Assembly: GCA_008000375.1 (NCBI GenBank)
Contig: SMOI01000366.1
Location: 1 to 30,251 of the forward strand
DNA length: 30,251 bases
Reading direction: 5' to 3'
DNA from: Poteriospumella lacustris
Lineage: Eukaryota; Sar; Chrysophyceae; Chromulinales; Dinobryaceae
A program made the translations under genes and the position numbers. Each line of letters starts with the position of its first letter. Position 1 is the first letter of the stretch. The notes under the pieces were generated by a model that saw nothing but the letters and a program-made list of their open reading frames with translations, searched no databases and was not told the origin of the DNA. Positions 1-9,335 of this stretch are shown in pieces.

Positions 1-77
1 AAACTCAAATCAGTCTAGGTAAAAACCCAGTGGAAACCGTTTCAGATTTTTTATTCCTCACGAATTCCATCTTCAAT
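1..77 (+). repeat. Left terminal inverted repeat of the viral element
   Basis: Bases 1-77 are the exact reverse complement of 20053-20129. Inward of base 77 the two ends diverge at once. The repeat begins at the first base of the window, so it may extend further left. The stop codon of the large fibre gene lies only 20 bp inside it. Confidence 0.93.
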
Positions 78-97
78 AATTTGTTCGTGTGAAATAT

Positions 98-3000
98 TTA
101 ACTTATGTATTGTAATGTTATTTCATTACTGTCTGACATATAGAATACTTTGAGAGAATCACAACTATTTGCTGAACCTAAAATTGTTGAAGTTAAATAA
201 CTTTGTGATGTTGTTCCAAGATAATTATTACACGCTCCACTTGTTCCTGTGTAATTTGCATCAACATACATCACTATTTTATATCCAGGGTATACAACAA
301 TGACATCATCAACATTTACAACTGTTCTAGCAGTTGAACATAAGATAGGATGATATAGATATGGACCTTTTGAACTATTAGGACCGTCTAATATATAACC
401 ACATACTAATGACTGTGTGAGAGGATAATTATTGCTTCTATAAGTTGTAAAATTGGCTGTTGTTCCATTTGCATTGGTTGTATTGACTGTACCAGTGTTT
501 AGAGTTGTATTTGTCAATGTTGTTATATTTCCAGTTGTTGAGGTGACGCCTGTTGTATTAATTCCACTTGTAGTTGTCAGTGACCCATTTATTGTTGTAT
601 TTTTGTTGATTGTGACTGAATCTGTTATTGTCATTACATCATCAATATAATTACCTGTTTCGTTAAATCTTTGGAATTTAAAACCTCCATTACCTGATGC
701 TGTGCCTTTGTGATTCATTATATTTGTAATTCCATCATCGTTGCGATTGTGTTGGAGATGTAAGCCTGAAACATTCTCAACAAAGCCTGTAGCGGTTGCA
801 GTTGCGTTATTTCGTCCATTTACTCGTGTTCTGTTAAAATCTGCACGGTTTGAGAAGGTATTAAAATTTGACCAAGTATTTATGATTGATAATCTTCCAT
901 ATTCATTCTGTGCATCTATTTTTTTCAAATAAAAATTATTAGCATCAACATTATTCAAAAATTTTACATCTATATTCGTTCCACCTACAACAAACGCTGG
1001 TGCGTGGACTTCTGATGGAAATTCAACATTTAACCCGTTTACAGTTATCATATCAGTCTTTTCAGATATTAAATCTAATGCTGTTTGTGTTGCTGTTGAT
1101 ATAGGTTTATTTAAATCACTTGTATTATCAACATTAGATAAACCAACCATACTTTTTGTTATTCCTGAAACTGTGCCTGTAAATGTTGGATTATTTGTAT
1201 TTGCTTTATTATTTATTTGAACTTGAAGATTTGATGTAGTTCCATCCAAAAAAGAAATTTCTTCCGATGTAATAGTTCTTGCTGGGACTGTATTTGTAAT
1301 AATATTACCATTTAAATTTATGTTTTGTAATGATGGAATTGTAATACCTCCATTAGCATTTATAAGACCTGAAGAATTTAAAAAATTTGTTGTAGTAGTT
1401 CCAGAAAATGATGGATTATTAATATTTGCCTTTGCGTTTAATGCTGATTGTGTGGCTGTTGATATGGGTTTATTTAAATCTGTAGTATTATCAACATTGG
1501 ATAACCCAACCATAGATTTAGTAATTCCTGAAACTGTTCCTGTAAATGTTGGACTTGCTAAATTTGCTTTTAAATCTAAAGCTGATTGTGTGGCTGTTGA
1601 TATGGGTTTATTTAAATCTGTAGTATTATCAACATTGGATAACCCAACCATAGATTTAGTAATTCCTGAAACTGTTCCAGTAAATGTAGGATTATTAATA
1701 TTTGCTTTTAAATTTAAATTGGATTGAATATTTCCAGTTATTCCTGTTAATCTTGATAATTCAATAGGTGTTATATTTGTAGAATTAACAATTATATTAC
1801 TGTTAAATTGATTTGTTCCTGTAAAAATATTATTTGAACCTAAAATATTACCTGATGTTGTATATGTTGAATCAGCATATCCTTTAGTTATAAATTCATT
1901 ATTTAAAGTTGGTGATAGTGTTGAAGTTGGTATTGAAGTATTAAATTGATTTGTTCCTGTCCATATATTATTTGAATTAAATTTTGTATAATCTAATAAT
2001 GTATTATCAATTTGTGTTTTTGTATAATAGTTATTAAAATTTGTCAGTAATGTGTCTGTATCTGATTTGGTATAATAATATATTAAACTATTAATATTAT
2101 CAGTTTGTGTTTTTGTATAATAATTTAAAAAAGTAGAATCAATTTCTGATTTTAGATAATAATTTGTCATAGTAGAAATTGGTTGATAAATTGTATTAAT
2201 ATTTACTCCATTAATAAAATAATTTGTTGTATTAATATTTCCTGAAACATCTACATTATATAAACCAGTTCTATAAGTTCCACCAACTGTTAAATTTCCT
2301 GAAGGAATAAAAACAGTTGGAAATGGATAATTAAATGGTGTTGTTCCTGCTACTGATGTTCCTAAATTTCCACCTGCTCCCATAACAATTTGATTACTTG
2401 CTGTGATAGTAGCACGTGAACCGATTGCGGTAGAATTATTATATGTATTTGCGACGTTGTCTACTCCTGTAGTATATCCTAAAAAAGTTAAATGATTTCC
2501 TAAAAGTTGATTAGCTCCAGATGATGCGCCAATTGATGTATTTGCATCACCTAGTGTATTATTTGATAATGCATTTCTACCAACTCCTGTATTTTCTTGA
2601 CCTTCTGTATTTGCCTGTAATGCTACAACTCCACAAGCTGTATTTAAACTCCCTGTAGTATTATTAACAAGTGTTCTTGTTCCAATTGCTGTATTAAAAT
2701 TTCCTTGATTAAATGCTAACGAAGAATAACCCAAAGCTGTGCAATCTGCGCAATTGTTAGTGAAATTTGTATTATTTGAAATTGATATATTTCTGTTAGC
2801 ATTATTAATTCTAATATTAGGATTATTAAAATGATTTACACCTGTCCAAATATTATTTCCTGATAAAGAACCTCTATTATTTATTTGTGTTTGTATATTA
2901 TCATTTATTCCTGTTAATCTTGATAATTCAATAGGAGTTAATGTTGTAGAATTAGTAATAAAATTACCATTTAAAGATAAACCAGAAGTAATAATATTAG

Positions 3001-3478
3001 GTGTTGTTATACTTCCTGTAAATGTAGGATTATTAATATTTGCTTTCAATCCTAAATTATTTGATATGGTAGTAGCGAAATTTGGGTCATTTCCTAAAGC
3101 ATTTGCTAATTCTTGTAGAGTATCCAAACTAACAGGACTATTATTTATTAATGATTGAATAGCATTTTGAATAGAATTATTAACAAAACTTTCATCTACT
3201 AAATTATTTAACAATTTAATTAATTGTTGTTTTCCAATTGTGTATGTTATACCATTATAATCAAAAATAATATTACCACCTGTGGAAGTATAAATAGTAT
3301 TTATAATATTTCCATTTGTATCATAAACCGGTGCTCCAGTTTCCAAACCAATTTTTAAATCATTTTTTATGGTTAAATTTCTGTCAAAAATTCCATCAGC
3401 TAAAATTGAATTGTCTGGTGTATTCGAATTTTGAAAAGTTCCAAAAATGATTGAAGATTTAAATCTATTTGTTGACAT
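98..3478 (-). CDS. Large fibre/adhesin-like virion protein with tail-fibre and YadA-head-like repeats
   Basis: This 1126-aa Asn/Thr-rich repetitive protein is probably a trimeric spike or fibre for host attachment. Residues about 240-365 hold repeats of the NTAIG/ALGYSS type known from YadA-like trimeric adhesin heads. Residues about 436-503 hold YYTKTQ(T/I)D repeats. Residues about 580-800 hold phage-tail-fibre repeats containing KANINNPTFTGTV and SMVGLSNVDN. The motif TPIELSRLTGI occurs at least twice. The last 110 residues are non-repetitive with several Cys (PGYKIVMYVDANYTG) and may form the receptor-binding tip. The ATG at 3478 follows a TATATATA tract. The stop lies just inside the left inverted repeat. 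It shares YTKTQ-type segments with the next gene. The fibre role is inferred from repeat types; the receptor is unknown. Confidence 0.75.
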   Translation of the reverse strand: MSTNRFKSSIIFGTFQNSNTPDNSILADGIFDRNLTIKNDLKIGLETGAPVYDTNGNIINTIYTSTGGNIIFDYNGITYTIGKQQLIKLLNNLVDESFVNNSIQNAIQSLINNSPVSLDTLQELANALGNDPNFATTISNNLGLKANINNPTFTGSITTPNIITSGLSLNGNFITNSTTLTPIELSRLTGINDNIQTQINNRGSLSGNNIWTGVNHFNNPNIRINNANRNISISNNTNFTNNCADCTALGYSSLAFNQGNFNTAIGTRTLVNNTTGSLNTACGVVALQANTEGQENTGVGRNALSNNTLGDANTSIGASSGANQLLGNHLTFLGYTTGVDNVANTYNNSTAIGSRATITASNQIVMGAGGNLGTSVAGTTPFNYPFPTVFIPSGNLTVGGTYRTGLYNVDVSGNINTTNYFINGVNINTIYQPISTMTNYYLKSEIDSTFLNYYTKTQTDNINSLIYYYTKSDTDTLLTNFNNYYTKTQIDNTLLDYTKFNSNNIWTGTNQFNTSIPTSTLSPTLNNEFITKGYADSTYTTSGNILGSNNIFTGTNQFNSNIIVNSTNITPIELSRLTGITGNIQSNLNLKANINNPTFTGTVSGITKSMVGLSNVDNTTDLNKPISTATQSALDLKANLASPTFTGTVSGITKSMVGLSNVDNTTDLNKPISTATQSALNAKANINNPSFSGTTTTNFLNSSGLINANGGITIPSLQNINLNGNIITNTVPARTITSEEISFLDGTTSNLQVQINNKANTNNPTFTGTVSGITKSMVGLSNVDNTSDLNKPISTATQTALDLISEKTDMITVNGLNVEFPSEVHAPAFVVGGTNIDVKFLNNVDANNFYLKKIDAQNEYGRLSIINTWSNFNTFSNRADFNRTRVNGRNNATATATGFVENVSGLHLQHNRNDDGITNIMNHKGTASGNGGFKFQRFNETGNYIDDVMTITDSVTINKNTTINGSLTTTSGINTTGVTSTTGNITTLTNTTLNTGTVNTTNANGTTANFTTYRSNNYPLTQSLVCGYILDGPNSSKGPYLYHPILCSTARTVVNVDDVIVVYPGYKIVMYVDANYTGTSGACNNYLGTTSQSYLTSTILGSANSCDSLKVFYMSDSNEITLQYIS
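1443..1678 (-). repeat. 138-bp tandem duplication inside the fibre gene
   Basis: Bases 1443-1540 and 1581-1678 are identical over 98 nt with a 138-bp (46-codon) period. They encode the NVDNTTDLNKPISTATQ repeat. A third, more diverged copy lies at about 1080-1190. The period is a whole number of codons, so the reading frame is kept. Confidence 0.85.
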
Positions 3479-3519
3479 TTAATTAAACTATATATATAAA
3501 ATAATTTTAAAAATATTTC

Positions 3520-4800
3520 TTATATTTGATTAAAAAATCCTGTAGTTGGGTTAAAATAATCTGTATAAAAAGGTACACCATTAATTGTTAAAAATCCTGT
3601 TATATTAACATTTAAACCATTTAAATTTATTGTGGAAAAATTAGAAGCAGAACCCAAAGTTATATTATATGCTTGTATATCCAATGAACCTTGATTATTA
3701 GTTATTGAGGATGAATTATGAGAATAATTTATTGATGCATCATATATCATAGAAGTATCAGAACCAAATTTAATACCACTACCCACATTACCCGATATAT
3801 TTACATCATTTAATTGTGTTAGTTTTTCACAAGTTAAATTATTATTAAAAACTGTATTATTATAAAATTGGTTTGTTCCATAAGGATTTAAAATAATTTC
3901 ATCACTTACTCCCGAATTTATTCTTAATTCTGAATTAAATCTAGTTGCATTATTACCAGATAAAGCAGGAGTTAAGGAAGTTTGATATAAAGTTTTATTT
4001 TCCAATGTAGATATTTGACCTTGTGCAGTTAATAATTGTGCTTGAATAACTCCTATTTGTGCTTGTATGGTAGCAATTTGAGTTTGTAAAGTAGCGACAG
4101 CCGCAATAGTTCCTGCTAAATTTAAAGTGCTTATAACTATCGCAACAATTGAAGCTATATCAACAAAAGCATCTGTACCATCTCTTCCATCTCTACCATC
4201 TGATCCATCTTCTCCTTTAGGTCCTCTAGAACCAGTATCTCCTTTATCTCCTTTATCTCCTTTTTCGCCTTGTGGAATACCAAAAGTAAAATCCCAAATT
4301 AAATTATTTTGTGTAGAATTAGAATTTACACCAATTAAAACAACTGGAGATTGTCCATAAGCAATTGTATAACTTGTAATATTTCCAACTGTCAAAGATT
4401 GTATATAAGTTGCTAATTGTTGAGATAAATAAGAATTAGTAATATAATTGGAAGATAAAAATAAAAAAGTTGGGTAATTATTATTAATATATGTTTTTGT
4501 GTAAATATTCATATCAATATAATTTCTATCATAATAAAAAGTATTAATATAACTATTTGTATAAAAATTTTGATTAATATATGTTTTTGAATAATATAAA
4601 TTATCGGTTTGTGTTTTAGTATATATATTATTATCAATTTCTGTTTTATCATAATAATTTGATGTTAAATAATTCATACTTACAACACCTTCAGAATCAA
4701 ATATTTCTCCATCAATAATTAATTCATTGGTATATATTTTATTGGCTTTAATATTTGTTAATCCTGTTATTGTAGAATTAAAATTTTTATATCCTTTCAT
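3520..4800 (-). CDS. Collagen-like fibre protein
   Basis: This 426-aa protein has YTKT/YIN repeats at residues about 40-110, similar to those in the upstream fibre protein. A run of about ten Gly-X-Y triplets (GEKGDKGDKGDTGSRGPKG and onward) follows at about 177-208. Next come a hydrophobic Ile/Ala-rich stretch and a predicted coiled coil of heptad-like TLQTQIATIQAQIGVIQ repeats at about 213-265. The C-terminal 160 residues are Asn-rich beta-type sequence. Collagen triplets next to a coiled coil are typical of trimeric viral and phage fibres, so a virion surface fibre is likely. The ATG lies beside an AT-rich promoter-like tract, 22 bp from the next leftward gene. No signal peptide was seen. 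Confidence 0.72.
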   Translation of the reverse strand: MKGYKNFNSTITGLTNIKANKIYTNELIIDGEIFDSEGVVSMNYLTSNYYDKTEIDNNIYTKTQTDNLYYSKTYINQNFYTNSYINTFYYDRNYIDMNIYTKTYINNNYPTFLFLSSNYITNSYLSQQLATYIQSLTVGNITSYTIAYGQSPVVLIGVNSNSTQNNLIWDFTFGIPQGEKGDKGDKGDTGSRGPKGEDGSDGRDGRDGTDAFVDIASIVAIVISTLNLAGTIAAVATLQTQIATIQAQIGVIQAQLLTAQGQISTLENKTLYQTSLTPALSGNNATRFNSELRINSGVSDEIILNPYGTNQFYNNTVFNNNLTCEKLTQLNDVNISGNVGSGIKFGSDTSMIYDASINYSHNSSSITNNQGSLDIQAYNITLGSASNFSTINLNGLNVNITGFLTINGVPFYTDYFNPTTGFFNQI

Positions 4801-4822
4801 TTAATATATAATAACCTTATAT

Positions 4823-5791
4823 TTATTTTTTAGGTGTTTTTAATGATTTGTATTTTGTATTTAATTTATTTGCCAATGCGCCATTTATAGCGTGTATTTT
4901 ATTTGGATGAGATAAAGTTAAATGTTCTTCTTCTTCATCTTCCCCTAATAAATATTTTAAACGTTTATACAATTCAATATTTTCATATTTTGTTCTATTT
5001 CTTCCATTTTTTTCATTAATTTCATTATACTTTTTAATAGCATTTTTTAATTCCTTAATATTTTTTGTTTCTGTTTTTGGTTGTGTTTGTGGTTCTGGTT
5101 GTGGTTCTGGTTGTGGTTCAGGTTCATAAATTGGTGGTGGTGGTTGGGGTATTTTTCTTTTACTCATAGGATTATCTGTCCAATATGTTCCATCATCCTG
5201 AATGTAAGGTAAAGATAATATTTGTTTTTGTGGTGTTTCAAATGGTTGTGGTTCTCCTTCAGTTCTAAAATTATCACTACCTCCACCACTTCCATAAAAT
5301 CCAGCATTATCAGAATATATATTGTAAGGGTCTACAGTTTTATTATCATCAATTTTTTCATCATTGTCATCATCATTTTCATCATCAATTCTTATATTTT
5401 TAGGTCCAAAATCAAAATCATCCCAAGTAACAATATTATATGGTTTTATTTTATAATCATTGAAAGGATTATATCCATTATATCCCAACATAGGATTATT
5501 GCTATTTGAAGATTTTAAATTATCAGGAAGTCCAAAACCTCTATTTTGAATTATTTTATCTACTTGATATTCAACATCATTTTTTTGATTAACTTGTGGA
5601 TTAAATAAATTAGAATATCCAACCATTTGTGATGAATCAGATTTAACACCACCCATTTGATAAGCATTTGCTTTTCTGACATTATTTCTTTTATTTTTAT
5701 TCCTCTTTTTCCTTTTTGTTTTTGTTTTTATAATTCCTAAATCCTTTAAATCTTGAATGCTTAAAGAAAATATTTTATCTTTTTTACCCAT
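4823..5791 (-). CDS. Hypothetical low-complexity viral protein with P/E/Q repeats
   Basis: This 322-aa protein is not recognised as any family. It starts with a strongly basic patch (residues about 22-40, KTKTKRKKRNKNKRNN) that could bind nucleic acid or act as a nuclear signal. The middle is rich in Asn and Gly with an acidic DDENDDDNDEK run. A proline-rich stretch and EPEPQPEPQPEP repeats lie at about 215-245, followed by a charged C-terminal helix region. It sits between the fibre genes and another low-complexity gene in the leftward cluster, so a virion or assembly role is plausible but unproven. The ATG follows a TATATTATA tract. Confidence 0.6.
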   Translation of the reverse strand: MGKKDKIFSLSIQDLKDLGIIKTKTKRKKRNKNKRNNVRKANAYQMGGVKSDSSQMVGYSNLFNPQVNQKNDVEYQVDKIIQNRGFGLPDNLKSSNSNNPMLGYNGYNPFNDYKIKPYNIVTWDDFDFGPKNIRIDDENDDDNDEKIDDNKTVDPYNIYSDNAGFYGSGGGSDNFRTEGEPQPFETPQKQILSLPYIQDDGTYWTDNPMSKRKIPQPPPPIYEPEPQPEPQPEPQTQPKTETKNIKELKNAIKKYNEINEKNGRNRTKYENIELYKRLKYLLGEDEEEEHLTLSHPNKIHAINGALANKLNTKYKSLKTPKK

Positions 5792-5831
5792 TATATAATA
5801 TAATATATATCATATAATAATTTTAAATAGT

Positions 5832-6377
5832 TCAACAAAAAAATCTATTATAATCAATAGGTGTATTATTGGTTTTAGCTTTTTGTGAAATCATATCTCT
5901 ACTTTTAAATTTAGGTTGTGGAGGTGGTGCATTACTTCCTCCATCACTATCAGAATCACTTTCAGATTCTTCAACAATAATTTTTTTGGTTTTAGTTTTT
6001 TTCTTTTTCTTTTTTACAACAATAATTTCTTCAGGTTCAGATTCAGATTCAGTTTCAGAAACTTCAATAATTTTTTTATTATTTTTCTTAACAGGTTTAA
6101 CATCTTCAGAAACTGAAATATTAGGTTTTTGTTCTTCCTTAATAAGTAATCCTTTATCTAATAATGCTTTATATGCTTCAATTTTCTTTTCTTCTTTTCG
6201 TTTTTCTGCATTTTCCATTTTCTTTAATCTAGCTTTCTCCATTTGTTCTCTTTTCTTATCACTGATAGGTTTTTTAGTTTCTTGAACAGGTTGTTCTGTA
6301 GTTTGTTCTTGTTTAATTTCAATCTTTTGTCCTTTAACTCTTTTAGTTAATGGTATATTTTCACTTTCTGAATCCAT
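5832..6377 (-). CDS. Hypothetical Lys/Ser/Glu-rich viral protein
   Basis: The first ATG is at 6377, giving 181 aa (an upstream in-frame TTG adds one residue). The protein is highly charged: a Lys/Glu-rich helical region at about 35-85, then two acidic Ser runs (SETESESEPEE and EESESDSDSD) around a poly-Lys block, and a short conserved-looking tail ending DYNRFFC. The acidic Ser runs look like casein kinase 2 sites. The function is unknown; nucleic-acid binding is possible. It is the first gene of the leftward cluster and faces the packaging ATPase gene across an 88-bp gap that must hold both promoters. Confidence 0.58.
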   Translation of the reverse strand: MDSESENIPLTKRVKGQKIEIKQEQTTEQPVQETKKPISDKKREQMEKARLKKMENAEKRKEEKKIEAYKALLDKGLLIKEEQKPNISVSEDVKPVKKNNKKIIEVSETESESEPEEIIVVKKKKKKTKTKKIIVEESESDSDSDGGSNAPPPQPKFKSRDMISQKAKTNNTPIDYNRFFC

Positions 6378-6465
6378 CAATATATATAATTAGATATAGA
6401 AAATAATTTCAGAAATTTCAATATTGAAAAAATAATAAATTAATCTATATTATATTTATATATAT
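6378..6465. promoter_or_regulatory. Divergent promoter region between the two viral gene clusters
   Basis: This 88-bp, almost purely A/T gap separates the start codons of the leftward and rightward clusters. It contains TATATATA-type tracts immediately before each ATG (TATATATAT before 6466, and TATATATTG on the minus strand before 6377). No other element is visible. Confidence 0.55.
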
Positions 6466-7218
6466 ATGACTATAACAAGTATTCAAGAAATACCAAATGA
6501 AAACTTACCTAAAAAATTAAAACCAGTTAAAGAGGTTATGAATAAATATATACCAAATGTAATTGAAGGAATACCAAGAAGAAATGGTTATATTTGGGTC
6601 AATTGTGGTTCAGGTGGTTCTGGTAAAACATCATTATTATTGAATATGTTTAAAAATAAAGGATTATATAGATATAAATTTGATAATATTTATTATGTAT
6701 GTCCTGAAAGTTCTTTTTTATCTGTTGAAAAACACCCATTTAAAGACCACGACAAAATATATCACGATTTAGATGCATCAGTTTTGAATAGTATATTTGG
6801 TGAATTAAATGGAATTAAAAAACAATCTGTAGAAGATGAAGAAATTCAATATAATTGTGTTATTATTGATGATATGGCCGATAGTTTAAAAGAAGCAGGA
6901 GTTCAAGAAGTATTAAATAAAATGTTAATTAAAGCAAGACATTTAAATACTTGTTTTATTTTCACATTACAATCTTATTATTATTTCCCAAAAATTTTAA
7001 GAAAACAAATAACTAATATAACAATATTTAAGCCAAAAAATACAGAAGAATGGGAAAGCATATCAAAAGAATTATTAGGAATGAAAAAAGAAGATGCATT
7101 AATATTATATGATTTTATTTATGATAAAGAATATAACCATTTAGACATTGACACAGTGGAAGGTTTAAAATATAAAAATTTTAATTTATTAAATATAGAA
7201 CATAAAAATAAAATATAA
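6466..7218 (+). CDS. A32-like genome-packaging ATPase (FtsK/HerA superfamily)
   Basis: This 250-aa protein would hydrolyse ATP to pump the viral genome into the preformed capsid. The Walker A motif is GSGGSGKTS at residues 48-56 and the Walker B motif is VIIDD at 132-136. The downstream FTLQSY segment (about 167-172) matches the sensor position of A32-type ATPases. Its length agrees with the 220-280 aa usual for Polinton and virophage ATPases. It heads the rightward cluster and is a hallmark gene of the Polinton/PLV/virophage/NCLDV lineage. The ATG directly follows a TATATATAT tract. Confidence 0.93.
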   Translation: MTITSIQEIPNENLPKKLKPVKEVMNKYIPNVIEGIPRRNGYIWVNCGSGGSGKTSLLLNMFKNKGLYRYKFDNIYYVCPESSFLSVEKHPFKDHDKIYHDLDASVLNSIFGELNGIKKQSVEDEEIQYNCVIIDDMADSLKEAGVQEVLNKMLIKARHLNTCFIFTLQSYYYFPKILRKQITNITIFKPKNTEEWESISKELLGMKKEDALILYDFIYDKEYNHLDIDTVEGLKYKNFNLLNIEHKNKI

Positions 7219-7232
7219 TAATATATATATAG

Positions 7233-7802
7233 ATGGAAAAAATATTAAATGACTTAAATTATTGTATGGAATACTACAGAACAATAGAAGAAGATTCAAA
7301 ATGTTGTGGTGGTATTACTTATGAATATATTACAAAATGTTGTAATAGTGCAGAGTTAAAAAATGTTTATGAAATTGTTATGAAATTATTTGCTGCAAAT
7401 TATATTTTAACTGTTACTTATGACTATTTCACAAAACAATTTTCTAATGTTATGTTTAAATTTATTCAATTAAAAAATTTAGAAGAACAATTTATTTCTA
7501 CCACAAAATATTTTGATGAAGATTATATAAAAAAATTACGTTATTTACATATATTTGATATGCATTATGGTATATTATGTCTTGGAGATATGTATACTTT
7601 TTTACCACAAAATGTTATTTATAATCATTCTATAATTCTACTTGATATATTTTATAAATTGTATATAGAAAATTTTATAGAAAAAGATAAATTTTTAGAT
7701 TGTTTTAAAGGAACAGAACGAATATGCATCAATGTTAATTTTTGTTTACGTGAACGTCATCCATTAAAAGAAATGTATTTAAAATTAATATATAAAATAT
7801 AA
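7233..7802 (+). CDS. Hypothetical viral protein with Cys-rich N-terminus
   Basis: This 189-aa protein is not recognised. It has Cys residues at CMEYY, KCCGG and KCCNS near the N-terminus, which could bind metal or form disulfides. The rest is mostly helical, aromatic and hydrophobic sequence (Tyr, Phe, Ile, Leu), with no clear signal peptide or transmembrane segment. It lies 14 bp behind the ATPase gene with TATATATATAG directly before its ATG. Confidence 0.6.
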   Translation: MEKILNDLNYCMEYYRTIEEDSKCCGGITYEYITKCCNSAELKNVYEIVMKLFAANYILTVTYDYFTKQFSNVMFKFIQLKNLEEQFISTTKYFDEDYIKKLRYLHIFDMHYGILCLGDMYTFLPQNVIYNHSIILLDIFYKLYIENFIEKDKFLDCFKGTERICINVNFCLRERHPLKEMYLKLIYKI

Positions 7803-7829
7803 AATATAAAATATAAATCTAATATATAA

Positions 7830-8333
7830 ATGGATTTATCACATATAGAAAATAGAATAAGAAAAATTGAAAATGAAAAACAATTTTGTATGTATTATAT
7901 TGATAATGTGTTGAATGATGTATTACCAATTATTTATAATTTGTATAAAGAAAAAATTAAAGAAAAAATGTATAATAAAATTACATACACTAATATATCA
8001 ACAGGTGAAGAATGGAGAGAAATAAATGAATTTGAAATAGATGTGCCAAAATATTCAGTTGAACAAATTATAGAAATATTTTTAGGTTTGATTAATAAAA
8101 CAGAATTTGAATCTTTTAATTCTATATATAAAAATATATTTAAAAGAACTTTTTTAGAAAAATTAGAATCAAATATGCGCAATGTTTTTGAACGCTGGGG
8201 AGATCCTATAAACACCAAATTTATAGTTTCTGATTTATCTGTATATTATAATGCATTAATAATGAAAGAGAAAACAAAAGAAAAAAGAACTATAAATAAT
8301 TATAATAAAAAACTATTAAAAAATAAAATATAA
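7830..8333 (+). CDS. Hypothetical viral protein
   Basis: This 167-aa protein has no recognised domain. It is mainly alpha-helical and charged, with a central hydrophobic segment (EQIIEIFLGLINK) and a Lys-rich C-terminus. The TATATAA tract before the ATG and tight spacing to neighbours support a real gene. Base composition matches the other viral genes. Confidence 0.58.
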   Translation: MDLSHIENRIRKIENEKQFCMYYIDNVLNDVLPIIYNLYKEKIKEKMYNKITYTNISTGEEWREINEFEIDVPKYSVEQIIEIFLGLINKTEFESFNSIYKNIFKRTFLEKLESNMRNVFERWGDPINTKFIVSDLSVYYNALIMKEKTKEKRTINNYNKKLLKNKI

Positions 8334-8344
8334 ATCAAATATAT

Positions 8345-8743
8345 ATGAGTAAATTATACGAAAATCAATCATACAGTTTAAAATTAAAATTTGTTAAAGC
8401 ATCAGACGAAGAACATTTAATATCAATGAATATTAGTATAAATTGTAATCACGAAATAAATAAAGATATAATGTTAGAAATAGAAAATAATATAAATGAT
8501 ATGTTATTAAAAGATTACATAAAACAAGAAGAATATGACAAGAAGAAAAAACAAGAAAAAGAAATTGAAAAATTACAAAAATTAGAAGATAAAGAAAAAC
8601 AAAAGGAATTAAGGAAATTAGAACTTGAAAATTTAAGATTAAAATTAGAACAAGAAAAGCAACAAAAGAAATTACAATTAGAATATGAAAAGAATTTATT
8701 AAATAATACAATAAATAATCCTTTGAAAAAAATTAGAAAATAA
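8345..8743 (+). CDS. Hypothetical coiled-coil viral protein
   Basis: This 132-aa protein has an N-terminal globular-looking half and a C-terminal half (about 60-120) of continuous Glu/Lys/Gln/Leu helix, probably a coiled coil. The function is unknown. It starts 11 bp after the previous stop and is preceded by ATATATATG. Confidence 0.58.
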   Translation: MSKLYENQSYSLKLKFVKASDEEHLISMNISINCNHEINKDIMLEIENNINDMLLKDYIKQEEYDKKKKQEKEIEKLQKLEDKEKQKELRKLELENLRLKLEQEKQQKKLQLEYEKNLLNNTINNPLKKIRK

Positions 8744-8780
8744 AAACATATAAATAATTTTTTATATAGTTATATTATAT

Positions 8781-9044
8781 ATGATTGAAGAAAAAATAAA
8801 AAACGATATTGAATATTATAAAAAAGAAATTGAAAGAATGATTTCTTTAGTAGATATTTTGGAAAATAAAAAAATACATACAGAAGAATTTGAAAAATAT
8901 AAATCAAATTATTTTTCATTGTTAAATCATAGAATACCAACAACAATGGGAAGAGGAAGCGAAAGATTTAGAAAAAATAGAGAAATTAAAATTGATGAGA
9001 TAAATAACATAAAAAGGGAATTCAAAGAATATTTTAATCTATAG
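8781..9044 (+). CDS. Small hypothetical viral protein
   Basis: This 87-aa charged, helical protein begins MIEEKIKNDIEYYKKE and has a basic GRGSERFRKNREIK segment near residue 55. No family is recognised. A TATATTATAT tract precedes the ATG. Confidence 0.5.
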   Translation: MIEEKIKNDIEYYKKEIERMISLVDILENKKIHTEEFEKYKSNYFSLLNHRIPTTMGRGSERFRKNREIKIDEINNIKREFKEYFNL

Positions 9045-9056
9045 TTATTTTATAAT

Positions 9057-9335
9057 ATGTATAAAGTAATTTTAGAATTTAACACTTGGGCGATAAAAGA
9101 AAGTAAATTAGATATTAACGAAGTATTAGAAAATAACCCAATAAAAAATAAATCTAATGGTTCTTTAGTTTGTATGAAAGATGCAAACCCTTGGCTAGAT
9201 TATATTAATGTGGAATTTACAGAATTACAACAATTAATTAAATATATAGAACAATTAAAAAGTAAAGATATTAATATAAAAATTCAATATAAAGGAGAAA
9301 ATAAAAATAATTTATCTATGTATAATAATATATAG
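9057..9335 (+). CDS. Small hypothetical viral protein
   Basis: This 92-aa protein has alternating hydrophobic residues at the start (MYKVILEFNTW) and an NPWLDYINVEF segment, which suggests a small alpha/beta fold. It is not recognised. Its TAG stop is directly followed by the ATG of the next gene, so the two may be transcribed or translated together. Confidence 0.52.
   Translation: MYKVILEFNTWAIKESKLDINEVLENNPIKNKSNGSLVCMKDANPWLDYINVEFTELQQLIKYIEQLKSKDINIKIQYKGENKNNLSMYNNI

Noticed and set aside
453-1727. Plus-strand Val-rich ORFs inside the fibre gene
   Set aside because: They are antisense shadows of the Asn/Thr-rich repeats of the 1126-aa fibre protein.
4127-4360. Plus-strand Pro/Ser-rich ORF
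   Set aside because: It is the antisense reading of the collagen triplets of the fibre gene.
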